A DNA stretch of 64,000 nt from Mycetohabitans rhizoxinica HKI 454 (GTDB lineage Bacteria; Pseudomonadota; Gammaproteobacteria; Burkholderiales; Burkholderiaceae). Shown here piece after piece: positions 17,501 through 24,938 of this stretch. Both the position numbers and the translations under genes were made by a program. Position 1 is the stretch's first letter; every line of letters begins with the position of its first letter. The notes under the pieces were generated by a model, which worked only from the letters and a program-made list of their open reading frames with translations, had not been told where the DNA came from and made no database searches. The stretch lies in the NCBI RefSeq assembly GCF_000198775.1, contig NC_014722.1:175372-239371 (forward strand), given 5' to 3'.

Positions 17501-17969
17501 CTATTCGCTCAGTGACTCACATACATAGGCCAGCAGCCGCTCACGAATTAGCCTTCGATCGGTGTCAGTCAAGCCGAGCAGCACGCGCACCGGATATCGG
17601 TAGTACGGTCCGCGCGGTGCAACCCGCTCGCGCTCACCGAACTGATGCACGCGGGCAATGCGCGAGGCACGGCCAACGAATCCGATGGTTGATTCGTATT
17701 CGCTCACCTCGATGCGCATCAGCCGCGCGGTGCGCAGCTTCGCGAATATCGTACACTTGATTCGTCCGCGCTTGTTACGCAGCCGCTTAGGGCTAGCGCG
17801 CGCCTTGCGCGGCGCATACGCGGTGCCATCGGGATTGCGCTGTGCAGCGATACGGGCCTTTTGAGCCTGCCGCAGCGCCCACGCCGTGCAGTGCAGCGCG
17901 GCGTGCGGCCGGTGATAGTCGCGCAAGCAGCGCGCCGGCCCAGTGTTCAAGTGCACTGAGCTCGTTCAC
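17501..17969 (-). pseudogene. S: Phage tail completion / virion morphogenesis protein gpS, frameshifted
   Basis: The N-terminus (GTG at 17969; VNELSALEHWAGALLARLSPAARRAAL) and the rest (RQAQKARIAAQRNPDGTAYAPRK ... GFVGRASRIARVHQFGERERVAPRGPYYRYPVRVLLGLT) are both clear gpS family sequence. They are in different frames, with the shift around 17880-17920. The total length of 469 nt is not divisible by three. P2 gpS is needed for tail completion. A sequencing error cannot be excluded, but the neighbouring gpR is also broken. Confidence 0.85.
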
Positions 17970-18408
17970 GGCTGTACGACCCACAGCATCACTGCCTCGG
18001 TCGGCGTGTCGTCGACGTGCTCGATTACGCGCTGGCCCATTGCATCGGTGCGCACTACCACGCTTTCCGTCAGCTTCAGTTTGATCGCGATGTCAGCCGC
18101 TTCGTGTTTGCGCAAATCGGCTTCGAACGCTATGCCATTTTCCCTAGCTTCGGCATTGGTGACTCAATCGGGCTGGATCGCACGAACCCATTCAATGATC
18201 GCCACCATGATCGCGTCCGCGTCGCCTGCATAGTCCAGGATCAGCACGTTAAGCATGTATCGATACTCAAACGATGGAGAGCGCGTGCCGGTAGCCACCA
18301 GCGTGCCCTGGTCGATGAATACGCTCAACGTATCGGGTGCCGACTGCAGGGCCGGCAGTATGGCAGCGTGGCCACGAGTGCCGCCCGTAAGCTCGCGGGC
18401 TTATTCAT
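17966..18408 (-). pseudogene. R: Phage tail completion protein gpR, frameshift plus nonsense
   Basis: Conceptual translation gives MNKPASLRAALVA, then after a frameshift near 18355-18365 LPALQSAPDTLSVFIDQGTLVATG and RYMLNVLILDYAGDADAIM. An in-frame TGA at 18164-18166 follows, and the rest continues to VMLWVVQP before a stop that overlaps the gpS start. This is recognisable P2 gpR (tail completion). Two independent lesions argue for true decay rather than a read error. The start overlaps the Rz1 stop. Confidence 0.82.
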
Positions 18409-18664
18409 CGCGGTGGGCGTTTTGACATTCGACGATCATGTCGATTTGTGCCGCGCACGCGGCCCAGGCAGCACGGGCAGCCGTGAGCGACTCGGCCAGT
18501 TCACCATTCGTGCGCGGCGCCATCGCCGGCATCGTGCACGGCCACACGCGCGCGCATTCGTGCCACATAATCGGCGGCGCCGGTAAGGGCGGCACTGGCG
18601 TGCACGCGCACCACATCGTCAGGCAGGGCAGTAGCGGCCCAATGGCGAACAGCTTGGTTCTCAT
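18401..18664 (-). CDS. Outer-membrane spanin Rz1-like (LysC)
   Basis: An 87-aa protein whose start lies inside the Rz-like gene in another frame, the classic nested Rz/Rz1 arrangement. It has a short hydrophobic leader with Cys19/Cys21 as candidate lipidation sites, followed by a proline-rich stretch (TPVPPLPAPP) typical of o-spanins. With the i-spanin it would fuse inner and outer membranes at the end of lysis. Confidence 0.75.
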   Translation of the reverse strand: MRTKLFAIGPLLPCLTMWCACTPVPPLPAPPIMWHECARVWPCTMPAMAPRTNGELAESLTAARAAWAACAAQIDMIVECQNAHRDE

Positions 18665-18941
18665 CGATCAGCCTCCGAAAGGCCTCTTGGTAAGCTGCGA
18701 GCGTTGAGTCGATTGCCGTGCGCATGCGCGCCAGCTGTGCATGCTGCGCGTCCTTCTCGCGCGCATCGCGCAGCAGTTGCTCGATGGTGGCGTCACGCTC
18801 GATGCTTGCCTGTACGGCACGCCGTTCAGCGGTGCGCGCCCCCTCCAATTGCGCAAGCAGTGTGCGGATGACGTGCCACTCGGTGACAATCGTCAGCAGT
18901 GCGGCGGTGGCCAACGTCCACCCAAAAAGCTTCCCTCTCAT
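18501..18941 (-). CDS. Inner-membrane spanin Rz-like (LysB)
   Basis: A 146-aa protein with one N-terminal membrane anchor (FGWTLATAALLTIVTEWHVI) followed by a long charged coiled coil (about 28-95), the layout of LysB/Rz i-spanins. It lies just downstream of the endolysin gene and contains the nested Rz1-like gene. No enzymatic motif is expected. Confidence 0.78.
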   Translation of the reverse strand: MRGKLFGWTLATAALLTIVTEWHVIRTLLAQLEGARTAERRAVQASIERDATIEQLLRDAREKDAQHAQLARMRTAIDSTLAAYQEAFRRLIDENQAVRHWAATALPDDVVRVHASAALTGAADYVARMRARVAVHDAGDGAAHEW

Positions 18942-18965
18942 GCGGTCTCCGTCATTCGGCCCCCG

Positions 18966-19772
18966 TCAGGCGGCGAGCGCGGTGGCCTGCGCGTACTTGC
19001 GATACGCCTGAGCAAGCTTTGCGTCGTACAGGTTCCGGGCGTAGCCGGGGCCGTTGTAGAGGCGGGCAAACTGCGTCCATTGACGCTCGCGCAACGCGGC
19101 CAGCAGCCGGCGGTCCGCTGCCACGAACCGCACGAACGCGTCCAGCTGCTCAGCTTCGTTCGCTTCCATGCAGCCGACGAAGTCGTCAACGCTCGCATAG
19201 CCGAGCCGCGCCCAATGCTGACCCAGAACCTGAAACGCGCCCCAACTGGCCGACTCGTGCGCAGCGAGCGAGTCGATCTGAGTGGCGATCGTCAGCCGCG
19301 TGTACTCCGCCGCACCGCCGTGGTAGCCGCCGCACGTCGGCGCGACGATGTTCGGGTATTGCGCCGCGAGCGGCGCCGGATCGATATGCCGCACTGTCAG
19401 CCGCTGCCAAAATACGTGTCGCTCGAACAGGATCGTGGGCCGACCGTTGCGCAAGAAACCGACGCCGCGCGATTCGACGTCTTTGACCGCGCGAATGCAC
19501 GCGATCGATACGCCGAGCGTGTCGGCCGCGCGCGTCAGATCTGCATCGGTGCAATGCTTGACATCATGCTCGCCGTTGTTCAACGCGATCAGCGTTTGAG
19601 GTCCGGCGATGCCGTCGACGACAAGCCCAGTGTGAATTTGCAGCGCGGTGACGGCGGCTTCGGTGGCCGCGTCGTACCGATGCGTGACTTGCGGCCGGTA
19701 TCCGGCGCGAATCAGTCGCCGCTGCAGGCGCCCGACTTCATAGCCATGATCACCCAAGCGCAACGGATTCAT
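18966..19772 (-). CDS. Phage endolysin, N-acetylmuramidase with peptidoglycan-binding domain
   Basis: A 268-aa endolysin. Residues 1-65 form a PG_binding_1-type domain (LRLGDHGYEVGRLQRRLIRAGY ... HTGLVVDGIAGPQTL). The rest matches the N-acetylmuramidase family found in Burkholderia phages (VKDVESRGVGFLRNGRPTILFERHVF ... ASWGAFQVLGQHWARLGY ... LARLYNGPGY). The Glu in 'DVESRG' is the probable catalytic residue. The start at 19772 overlaps the upstream holin stop (ATGA) and gives the natural N-terminus MNPLRLGDHG. Confidence 0.92.
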   Translation of the reverse strand: MNPLRLGDHGYEVGRLQRRLIRAGYRPQVTHRYDAATEAAVTALQIHTGLVVDGIAGPQTLIALNNGEHDVKHCTDADLTRAADTLGVSIACIRAVKDVESRGVGFLRNGRPTILFERHVFWQRLTVRHIDPAPLAAQYPNIVAPTCGGYHGGAAEYTRLTIATQIDSLAAHESASWGAFQVLGQHWARLGYASVDDFVGCMEANEAEQLDAFVRFVAADRRLLAALRERQWTQFARLYNGPGYARNLYDAKLAQAYRKYAQATALAA

Positions 19773-20047
19773 CGTGCGGGCGCGCTTGCATCCAGCAGCC
19801 GTGCGACGTTGCCATGCGCAGCCCACATCCAGGCCGCCAGGAAGACTGCGGTGACGGCCTCGGATAACCCAGCCGGTCGATCGTATAGCACTCGATCAAT
19901 AATCGCGCTGCCCAACGCGGCAGCCAGTGCCCACGCAAGCCATGCGATGCCCGCGCGATGACGCGCGCCACGGCGGCGATACGCGAGCACGCACAGCAGC
20001 GATGCGCAGTGTGCGGCAAGCGTCATGCAGAATAAGAACGATGGCAT
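19769..20047 (-). CDS. Holin-like membrane protein (holin family 3 type), 92 aa
   Basis: A small protein with three predicted membrane segments (FLFCMTLAAHCASLLCVLAY; AGIAWLAWALAAALGSAIIDRVL; LSEAVTAVFLAAWMWAAHG) and a short polar tail. Its position immediately before the endolysin, with a 4-bp overlap, supports a holin function. The start at 20047 gives MPSFLFCMTLAAHC; the longer frame adds a non-hydrophobic extension. Confidence 0.78.
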   Translation of the reverse strand: MPSFLFCMTLAAHCASLLCVLAYRRRGARHRAGIAWLAWALAAALGSAIIDRVLYDRPAGLSEAVTAVFLAAWMWAAHGNVARLLDASAPAR

Positions 20048-20048
20048 T

Positions 20049-20393
20049 TCAGCGTGCCTTTCGCAGAAAAGCAAGGAAGTCAGCCGAGCGGATGCGCTCG
20101 ATAAGCTGCAGCGTGATGACGATCACCAGCGCCGCGGCAAAGAATGCGGCGACTCCGGTGGAGCGAATCGCCGTCGCGTGCACGATCTCCGGCGCTGCCA
20201 GGTAACCCATCACAAGCGAGATCAGCAGGTACGCAACGCGCTTCAGTAAACCGATGTCTTGCGACGACACGACGACAAGCGCTGCGCCGGTAAACGCGCC
20301 AATCAGGGCATTGCCGTCGATGCCAGGCATCACGCTGGCTAGGCCAAGGGCGATCGAAAGCACCGCCGCGGTGGTCAGGTTCGGTTCAGTCAT
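20049..20393 (-). CDS. Putative phage holin/membrane protein, 114 aa
   Basis: The start at 20393 gives MTEPNLTTAAVLSIALGLASVMPGIDGNALIGAFTGAALVVVSSQDIGLLKRVAYLLISLVMGYLAAP. Three to four membrane segments are visible, and the C-terminus is basic (FLAFLRKAR). Burkholderia P2-like phages carry an equivalent membrane protein between gpX and the holin-endolysin pair. It may be a second holin or antiholin. Confidence 0.75.
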   Translation of the reverse strand: MTEPNLTTAAVLSIALGLASVMPGIDGNALIGAFTGAALVVVSSQDIGLLKRVAYLLISLVMGYLAAPEIVHATAIRSTGVAAFFAAALVIVITLQLIERIRSADFLAFLRKAR

Positions 20394-20410
20394 ATCGGGC
20401 GGCCCCCAGG

Positions 20411-20617
20411 TCAATCAAATAGTTGCACCAGCGGCCTGGTGCTGAAAATCGCGGCGGGCTCGGGCAGCTCAACAACGGTGCCCATCGGCAATACGACGCC
20501 GAGATCAGCTAAGCCAGGATTGGCTTGTAGCGCGGCTTCAACGGTGCCGTCGGTGCGGCCATAATGGCGCCAACACAACGCATCGAGCGTGTCGCCTTGT
20601 CGTGAAATGATTTTCAT
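20411..20617 (-). CDS. X: Tail protein X (gpX)
   Basis: The start at 20617 gives a 68-aa product (MKIISRQGDTLDALCWRHYGR), matching P2 gpX in length (67 aa) and its LysM-like 'GDTLDALCWRHYG' and 'VLEANPGLAD'-type motifs. It is the rightmost tail gene present. In P2 it follows head-completion gene L, which is absent here, so the module's right boundary lies just upstream. Confidence 0.92.
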   Translation of the reverse strand: MKIISRQGDTLDALCWRHYGRTDGTVEAALQANPGLADLGVVLPMGTVVELPEPAAIFSTRPLVQLFD

Positions 20618-21270
20618 CGGATTCGCTTGAATGTTGACCGTGCCATGCCGCTGATCTCGTTGACTGTTTAGCGCACAGTGCATCGTGCTTCGCTATGCGT
20701 TTTAACCCGGTCGCTGGCGCGTTGTGTATCGGGTTGGGAGAAAAGTTGCGATGTGGGCAAAGACTGACACAGCGCTGCACCCATGAGCGATGGCGGGTTT
20801 GGAATGAATTGTGGTTTGGGTGGGTGGCAAGCCGTACATATGTGTAAGGTTCCTATGCGCGCCTTCGTGCGCCTATCGTTTTTCTCCTCCACGCGGTTTA
20901 TTTTTTACGTGATCCAATATTGCTAGAGCCTCTATCTGGTCGTGGACTCTGGCCATGGACGTCTCTTTCACGGTGAGGCGAAACCACGTCGACTGGCTCG
21001 CGTCCTGTTTCGAGGTGTTCATCAGCCTCTCGCCCCGCGGCATAAAAAAATGGTTAAAAACGTGATGGAAATGGTCACGGTTTGCACTGTCCTGCTCAAT
21101 CGTTGACATCGGTGTACGCGCCAGACACGCAGCGCTGTGTTGCGTGCGCTCGTGTAAGTGGCTTCGTCGATTGGCCCAGGGGTAGCACCTGCGGCATGGC
21201 TTCGTGCGGGGCACGTAGCACGGGCCGGGCATGCCACGTGCCGATAGGGGTCCAGTTCGACCATCCTCTC
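20618..21270. other. Stretch without supported genes, right edge of tail module
   Basis: Head genes would be expected here in a P2 prophage, but none of the frames resembles a capsid, portal, terminase or head-completion protein. A minus-strand frame at 20873-21232 includes a plausible short product beginning MNTSKQDASQSTWFRLTVKETS (stop at 20873), without recognisable family. Confidence 0.5.
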
Positions 21271-21493
21271 GCTGGATGCGGGCGCCAGTAGTTCGTTGCC
21301 GTCTTTGCTGATCTGCGGGCGTCAGCAGCTCATTGCCGCTTTTGCCGGTCTACGGGCGCCCGCAGCTCGCTACTGCCTTTGCTGATCTGCGAGCGCCAGC
21401 AGCTCGTTGCCGTCTTTACCGGTCTACGGGCGCCCGCAGCTCGTTGCTGCCTTTGCCAATCTGCGTGCGTCAGCGGCTCATTGCCGCCTTTAT
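21271..21493. repeat. 37-bp tandem repeats, six units, inside an integrase remnant
   Basis: Six adjoining units, five of 37 bp and a last one of 38, start at 21271, 21308, 21345, 21382, 21419 and 21456. On the minus strand the units resemble AAAGGCGGCAAYGAGCTGC followed by a GCGCCCG-like part. In one frame this corresponds to the GKGGNE... segment of the neighbouring integrase. The unit is not divisible by three, so the array disrupts the reading frame. Confidence 0.85.
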
Positions 21494-21890
21494 CTATCAC
21501 CGCAAGCCACCAGCGCTTGTGCCCGTCGGTGTCGCGCTGACAGAAGAACTGTCCCATTGTCTGGGTGAACACTTCCGAGATGCGCAGTCCGCCTAAATAG
21601 AGCGGGGCAACAAGCCACCGTGCGCGCCAGTCGTGCGTGCCCTCGCGCTGTGTTTCATGCGGCAGGCGGTCGATAGAGACCTGGACCTGCTGCACAGGCC
21701 GCGCTCCAGAAAGCGCGTGATGCGTGGCGCGGCGCGTCGGGCACGCTGGCGAGATAGCGGCAGCGGGTTGCCGGCCAGATAGCTGGGCGTTGACCAGCCA
21801 GCTAAACAGCACAAAGGATGACCATCGCCTGGCGCTGGCTAGCGGCGGCCAGCGGCCCATGGAAGGGTCGTTAGCGCAGAGGGTTGTCAG
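21456..21890 (-). pseudogene. Tyrosine recombinase (phage-type integrase) remnant
   Basis: The minus strand encodes the N-terminal core-binding region in one frame (YLAGNPLPLSRQRARRAAPRITRFLE) and the start of the catalytic domain in another (RWLVAPLYLGGLRISEVFTQTMGQFFCQRDTDG...RWWLAVIDKGGNEP). 'GLRISE' contains the first catalytic Arg. The HxxR box and the nucleophilic Tyr are missing where the 37-bp array replaces the coding sequence. At least one frameshift separates the parts. It may be the old integrase of this island. Confidence 0.75.
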
Positions 21891-22001
21891 CGCAGATCGT
21901 GCTGTGGAAACTTACGCCCGGTCGTAGCCCAACGGATGCGCGGTTATGACTGTAAATTCAACTAACCGACGCTCAACACCATATTTGCTTCACGTACGGG
22001 T

Positions 22002-22355
22002 TCATTTCACGTACGGGCTGGCGTTTTCTGGGAAGATCAGGCGGTAGTTTCTTAAGTCTTCCTGAAATGCATTGCTCTGTTCGAGTTGCTGTCTCAGCGC
22101 TTGTCGGGGCTGCGCATAGTCAAATCGCGAGGTCCAGTCTTGAATACGGGCCATCGACTGGATAAAGGCTGCGGCGTCTTTCTGATTCGATAACCGTTTC
22201 AGCGGAAGCAAGTAGTCCTCGCGATACACGGTTGGGACAATGATCCGACACAGATTGGCCTCGGAGAGGACACTATTCATCGCGAGGCGCGCCTGTGCCT
22301 CATTCTCGCTTGAGAAAAGGATGTCCGCGGTGCTGTTGTCCGAATTGTGTACCAT
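22002..22355 (-). pseudogene. C-terminal remnant of a Fic-family AMP-transferase
   Basis: The 117-aa frame matches the C-terminal part of Fic/DOC proteins (CRIIVPTVYREDYLLPLKRLSNQKDAAAFIQSMARIQDWTSRFDY..QALRQQLEQSNAF). Where the catalytic HxFx(D/E)GNGR loop should be, the sequence reads SSENEAQARLAMN, so the active-site His, Asn and Arg are lost. The N-terminal two thirds are absent. It is followed upstream by AT-rich, non-coding DNA (22,356-22,560). Probably a non-functional relic. Confidence 0.7.
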
Positions 22356-22576
22356 GTTTTACCCGATATCGGCCTACTTGTCCGAAATATGCTGAAATTA
22401 TAAGCAATATTGTCCGAAATATAAACGATACAATTCGTGCTGATAGACGAACTGGTCCTCATATGTGAACGACGACCGCGGCTTGTCCAGTCAAAATATT
22501 CGCTCCAACTGACGCTTAGCCTCTTTGCAGTAGGCCTCAACGGAGTGTTCGCGCCGGCCATACGCGCGATGGGGGG

Positions 22577-23428
22577 TCAAGGCGCGTCATGAAGCGCATG
22601 AAGCGGAACCCGCCTGCGATCGCGCGATGGCCGAGACGGAAGCCGCCAGGCAAGCTGCCGCTTCCACCGAGGTCCAGCTCGAGACACTGCGCGCGCAGCT
22701 CGCCGAATGCTAAGATTCCCTGGCCGTCGATCGATGCGGCGCTTCGCGGGTTTGGCACTGAATGAAGACGCCATGCCTTCGAACACAGCGATGTTGCGGT
22801 TTCGCCATTTGCTGGAGTGGCACCAATTGGCGTAGGCGATGCGGACCGAGGTCAACGCGATGCTTGGCGAACGCGCACTGCTGCTGCGCGAAGGCATGAG
22901 TGTGGACGCGACGCTGATTCATGCCTTAATCTCGACGAAAAATACGCAGGGCAAACGCGATCCCGAGATGAGCCAGATCCAAAAAAATCAAATCAGTGGT
23001 ACTTTGGCATGAAGGCGCACATCAGTGTGGATGCTGAATCGGGCCTGGTGCATCGCGTCGTGACGACGACGGCTAAGGTCAACGACAAGCGCTGTTTCGA
23101 TGAGTTGCTGCACGGCGACGAAACGAGTGTGTGGGCCGATCGCGACTACAACTACCCAGATATCCGCAGGCGCTGCGCCGAGCAAAGCATATCGGCGTGC
23201 ATCGCGCGACGCAAGCGGCCGGGTGAGCCGCGCTGGCGAATTGAGCGCGAGATTAATCACGTGATTGCCAAGGTTCGCTCGCGGGTGGAACATGCGTTTC
23301 GCATCCTCAAACAGCCATTCAGCTATGTGAAGACAAGGTATTGAGGCTTGGCAAAGAACACGGCCCAAATCGTCACGCTGTTTGCGCTAGGCAAGCTGTA
23401 CCTGGCGCGGCGCCGGCCCGCGAGCTAA
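22577..23428 (+). pseudogene. IS5-family transposase remnant, multiply interrupted
   Basis: From about 22,735 the plus strand encodes LALNEDAMPSNTAMLRFRHLLEWHQLA, then TAG, then AMRTEVNAMLGERALLLREGMSVDATLI, all IS5-like. A frameshift near 22,985 leads to NQWYFGMKAHISVDAESGLVHRVVTTTAKVNDKRCFDELLHGDE. After FSYVKTRY a TGA at 23342 precedes GLAKNTAQIVTLFALGKLYLARRRPAS. This is a typical IS5-group DDE transposase with at least two stops and a frameshift. The 5' part (22,577-22,700) encodes an Ala/Glu-rich coiled coil that may come from another gene. Confidence 0.8.
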
Positions 23429-23744
23429 CGCCAAAACGGTGGGCAAACCGGCGTTCGACCGCTTTAATTGCACTCGATTGAATGCCTCGCTCCCCCTTGT
23501 GCGGTAGCTTGCAGTCCGGCAAATCGCACTTTCAACGCCGCATTCGATGCTTCGCTTTGGAAAACACTGTTGTGAAGCACCTCCTTAGCAGACCTTGTAT
23601 CATCTTAGTTTTGCGATTTGCAATTGGCGAGTTGCATCAGGCTTCGATTTAATGCCGGTCTTACTGGTGGGATCTCAGCCGTGACGCTTCTTCCGTTAGC
23701 TTAACGAGTTGAACGCTCGTCGGCGCACATTCCCATAGCTTACG
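23429..23744. other. Intergenic stretch between IS5 remnant and hicAB
   Basis: No gene supported. The sequence is less GC-rich than the flanks. Confidence 0.5.
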
Positions 23745-24332
23745 TTAGGCGTGCGATGCGCGCTCCAACACTTCATCAACCCACTGATTAATGCTTTTGC
23801 CCGCGGCCGCGGCAGCCACGCCAACCGCCGCATGCACTTCGGGACGAATTCGTAGCATCAACTTACCCGATGCCGGCTTTTGTGGGTCACGACCCGCCTT
23901 CGCACAATCCTCGAGATAATGATCAATGGCCTCATGAAAAGCAGCGGTTAACTCGTTAACTGCCTCGCCGTGGAAGCTGATGCGGTCTGCGACGCCCAGT
24001 ACACGTCCCACGAAGATTTCGTCGCGCGGATCAAACTCGACCCGCGCTAAATATCCTTTGTAAGCCATTGTGTTCATCATAGTTTGACTCCCAATTGCGT
24101 TAACCCACTGTCGCAGCTCTTCCACCTGATATTTTTTCGCTTCCTTGCCTGGATGCGGCCGATGCAGGTATTGACGGCTGCCGTTCAATTCAAATGCCAC
24201 CCGCGAGCCAGCACCTTCTCTGACTTCCCCACCCAGCGCAATGACCAGCGATTGGATGTCAACAAATACGATACTGCCAGGCGTTGGCTTTTGGAATATC
24301 GCTTCCAGCGTCTTAACGTGCTTGGCCTTCAT
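23745..24332 (-). CDS. hicAB: HicA toxin and HicB antitoxin in one continuous reading frame
   Basis: Residues 1-81 are a HicA-type mRNA interferase (MKAKHVKTLEAIFQKP...DIQSLVIALGGEVREGAGSRVAFELNGSRQYLHRPHPGKEAKKYQVEELRQWV). Residues about 85-195 are a complete HicB antitoxin with a degraded RNase-H-like N-terminal part (YKGYLARVEFDPRDEIFVGRVLGVADRISFHGEAVNEL) and a C-terminal DNA-binding ribbon-helix-helix segment (RIRPEVHAAVGVAAAAAGKSINQWVDEVL). Normally these are two genes; here no stop separates them. A GGGAG lies 7 nt before the ATG at 24080, so HicB can also start independently. The fusion may neutralise the toxin or be a recent stop-codon loss. Confidence 0.88.
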   Translation of the reverse strand: MKAKHVKTLEAIFQKPTPGSIVFVDIQSLVIALGGEVREGAGSRVAFELNGSRQYLHRPHPGKEAKKYQVEELRQWVNAIGSQTMMNTMAYKGYLARVEFDPRDEIFVGRVLGVADRISFHGEAVNELTAAFHEAIDHYLEDCAKAGRDPQKPASGKLMLRIRPEVHAAVGVAAAAAGKSINQWVDEVLERASHA

Positions 24333-24339
24333 CGAGATA

Positions 24340-24360
24340 TGATAGCAGAAATTGATAGCA
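24340..24360 (-). promoter_or_regulatory. Direct repeat TGCTATCA upstream of hicAB (possible operator)
   Basis: Two copies of TGATAGCA (TGCTATCA on the gene's strand) with a 13-bp period lie 8-28 bp upstream of the hicA start. HicB proteins bind repeats in their own promoter, so an autoregulatory site is plausible. Confidence 0.4.
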
Positions 24361-24893
24361 TGTGAAATGGCTTGATGGCATCGAAAGCACTGTGTGTAAA
24401 ACGGCCACTGAGCTGCGCGGCGTGTCAGGCGCTGTGCGTAGCGTTAGCCATGAAACTTATTAGGGGCGGTGTGGGTCTGTCATAGCACTTTGGCTGCCGC
24501 GGTCGTGGGGGAGCCACGGCAAGCTGGCGCGGGAGAAAAAGTAGCCTCCGACCGAACCGGCTGCGCTTCCGGCCCGTAGCCGACTCGGACGCTGCGGGAG
24601 TGCTGCTGAATGCCGGCGAACCGGCGCAGCCATTATGGCTGAATATTTTTTCGTTATGCCTGGATATTTTCTGGATTAGTAAGCTTGGCGATTAAAAGTC
24701 CGCAAGCAGCTTGCAGTTACGTTACCAAAATTTGGACAAGCGTATAATAATTAGCGAACATGTATCGTGGTGTAGCTAAAGTGCACCTTGCAAAGATTGG
24801 AACGGCGTTAATCGGACTTGAATAGAGTGGGTTTTGCAGTACGCGAGTTATGCAAAGCGTTGATCTATAAAGATGGACCGGCCGTTGGGGGAA
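24361..24893. other. Gene-free stretch left of the tRNA fragment
   Basis: No supported gene. Base composition shifts from high GC (24,480-24,620) to AT-rich (24,630-24,800). The AT-rich part next to the tRNA fragment would fit an integration region with recombinase and IHF sites, but no specific site can be named. Confidence 0.45.
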
Positions 24894-24938
24894 CTCCGAA
24901 GGCAGGGGTTGCTGGTTCGATCCCAGCCGGGCGCGCCA
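24894..24938 (+). other. 3' half of tRNA-Arg(CCG): probable att site of the island
   Basis: Starting in the anticodon loop (CTCCGAA, anticodon CCG at 24896-24898), the sequence is tRNA. It has the 3' anticodon-stem strand GGCAG, the variable region and a perfect T-arm (GCTGG TTCGATC CCAGC, 24911-24927). The 3' acceptor strand CGGGCGC, discriminator G and CCA follow. The 5' half is absent: the preceding bases cannot form the D-arm or acceptor stem. Integrases that recombine at the anticodon loop leave exactly such a 3' copy at the far end of an island. Confidence 0.85.

Larger units (their letters stand above)
631..20617 (-). mobile_element. P2-like phage tail and lysis module (prophage remnant or tailocin-like)
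   Basis: The minus-strand order X, lysis genes, R, S, V, W, J, I, fibre (H), assembly protein (G/Tfa), FI, FII, E/E', T, U, D is the late-gene order of Myoviridae phage P2. Capsid (N), scaffold (O), portal (Q), terminase (P, M), head completion (L) and replication genes are not present upstream of X in this window. gpR and gpS are pseudogenes. A 4.9-kb insertion (12.6-17.5 kb) with an IS3 element, F-box genes and a methyltransferase remnant separates S from V. Most tail structural genes are intact, so a contractile tail-only particle is conceivable; a decaying prophage is the simpler reading. Confidence 0.85.

Noticed and set aside
18017..18586. 189-aa plus-strand frame in the lysis region
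   Set aside because: It is antisense to gpR, Rz1 and Rz, which have clear family identity.
20668..21232. Candidate head-completion or capsid genes upstream of gpX
   Set aside because: None of the frames resembles P2 L, N, O or Q products.
24862..24938. Complete tRNA gene
   Set aside because: Only the part from the anticodon loop onward fits; the preceding 30 bases cannot form acceptor, D or 5' anticodon strands.
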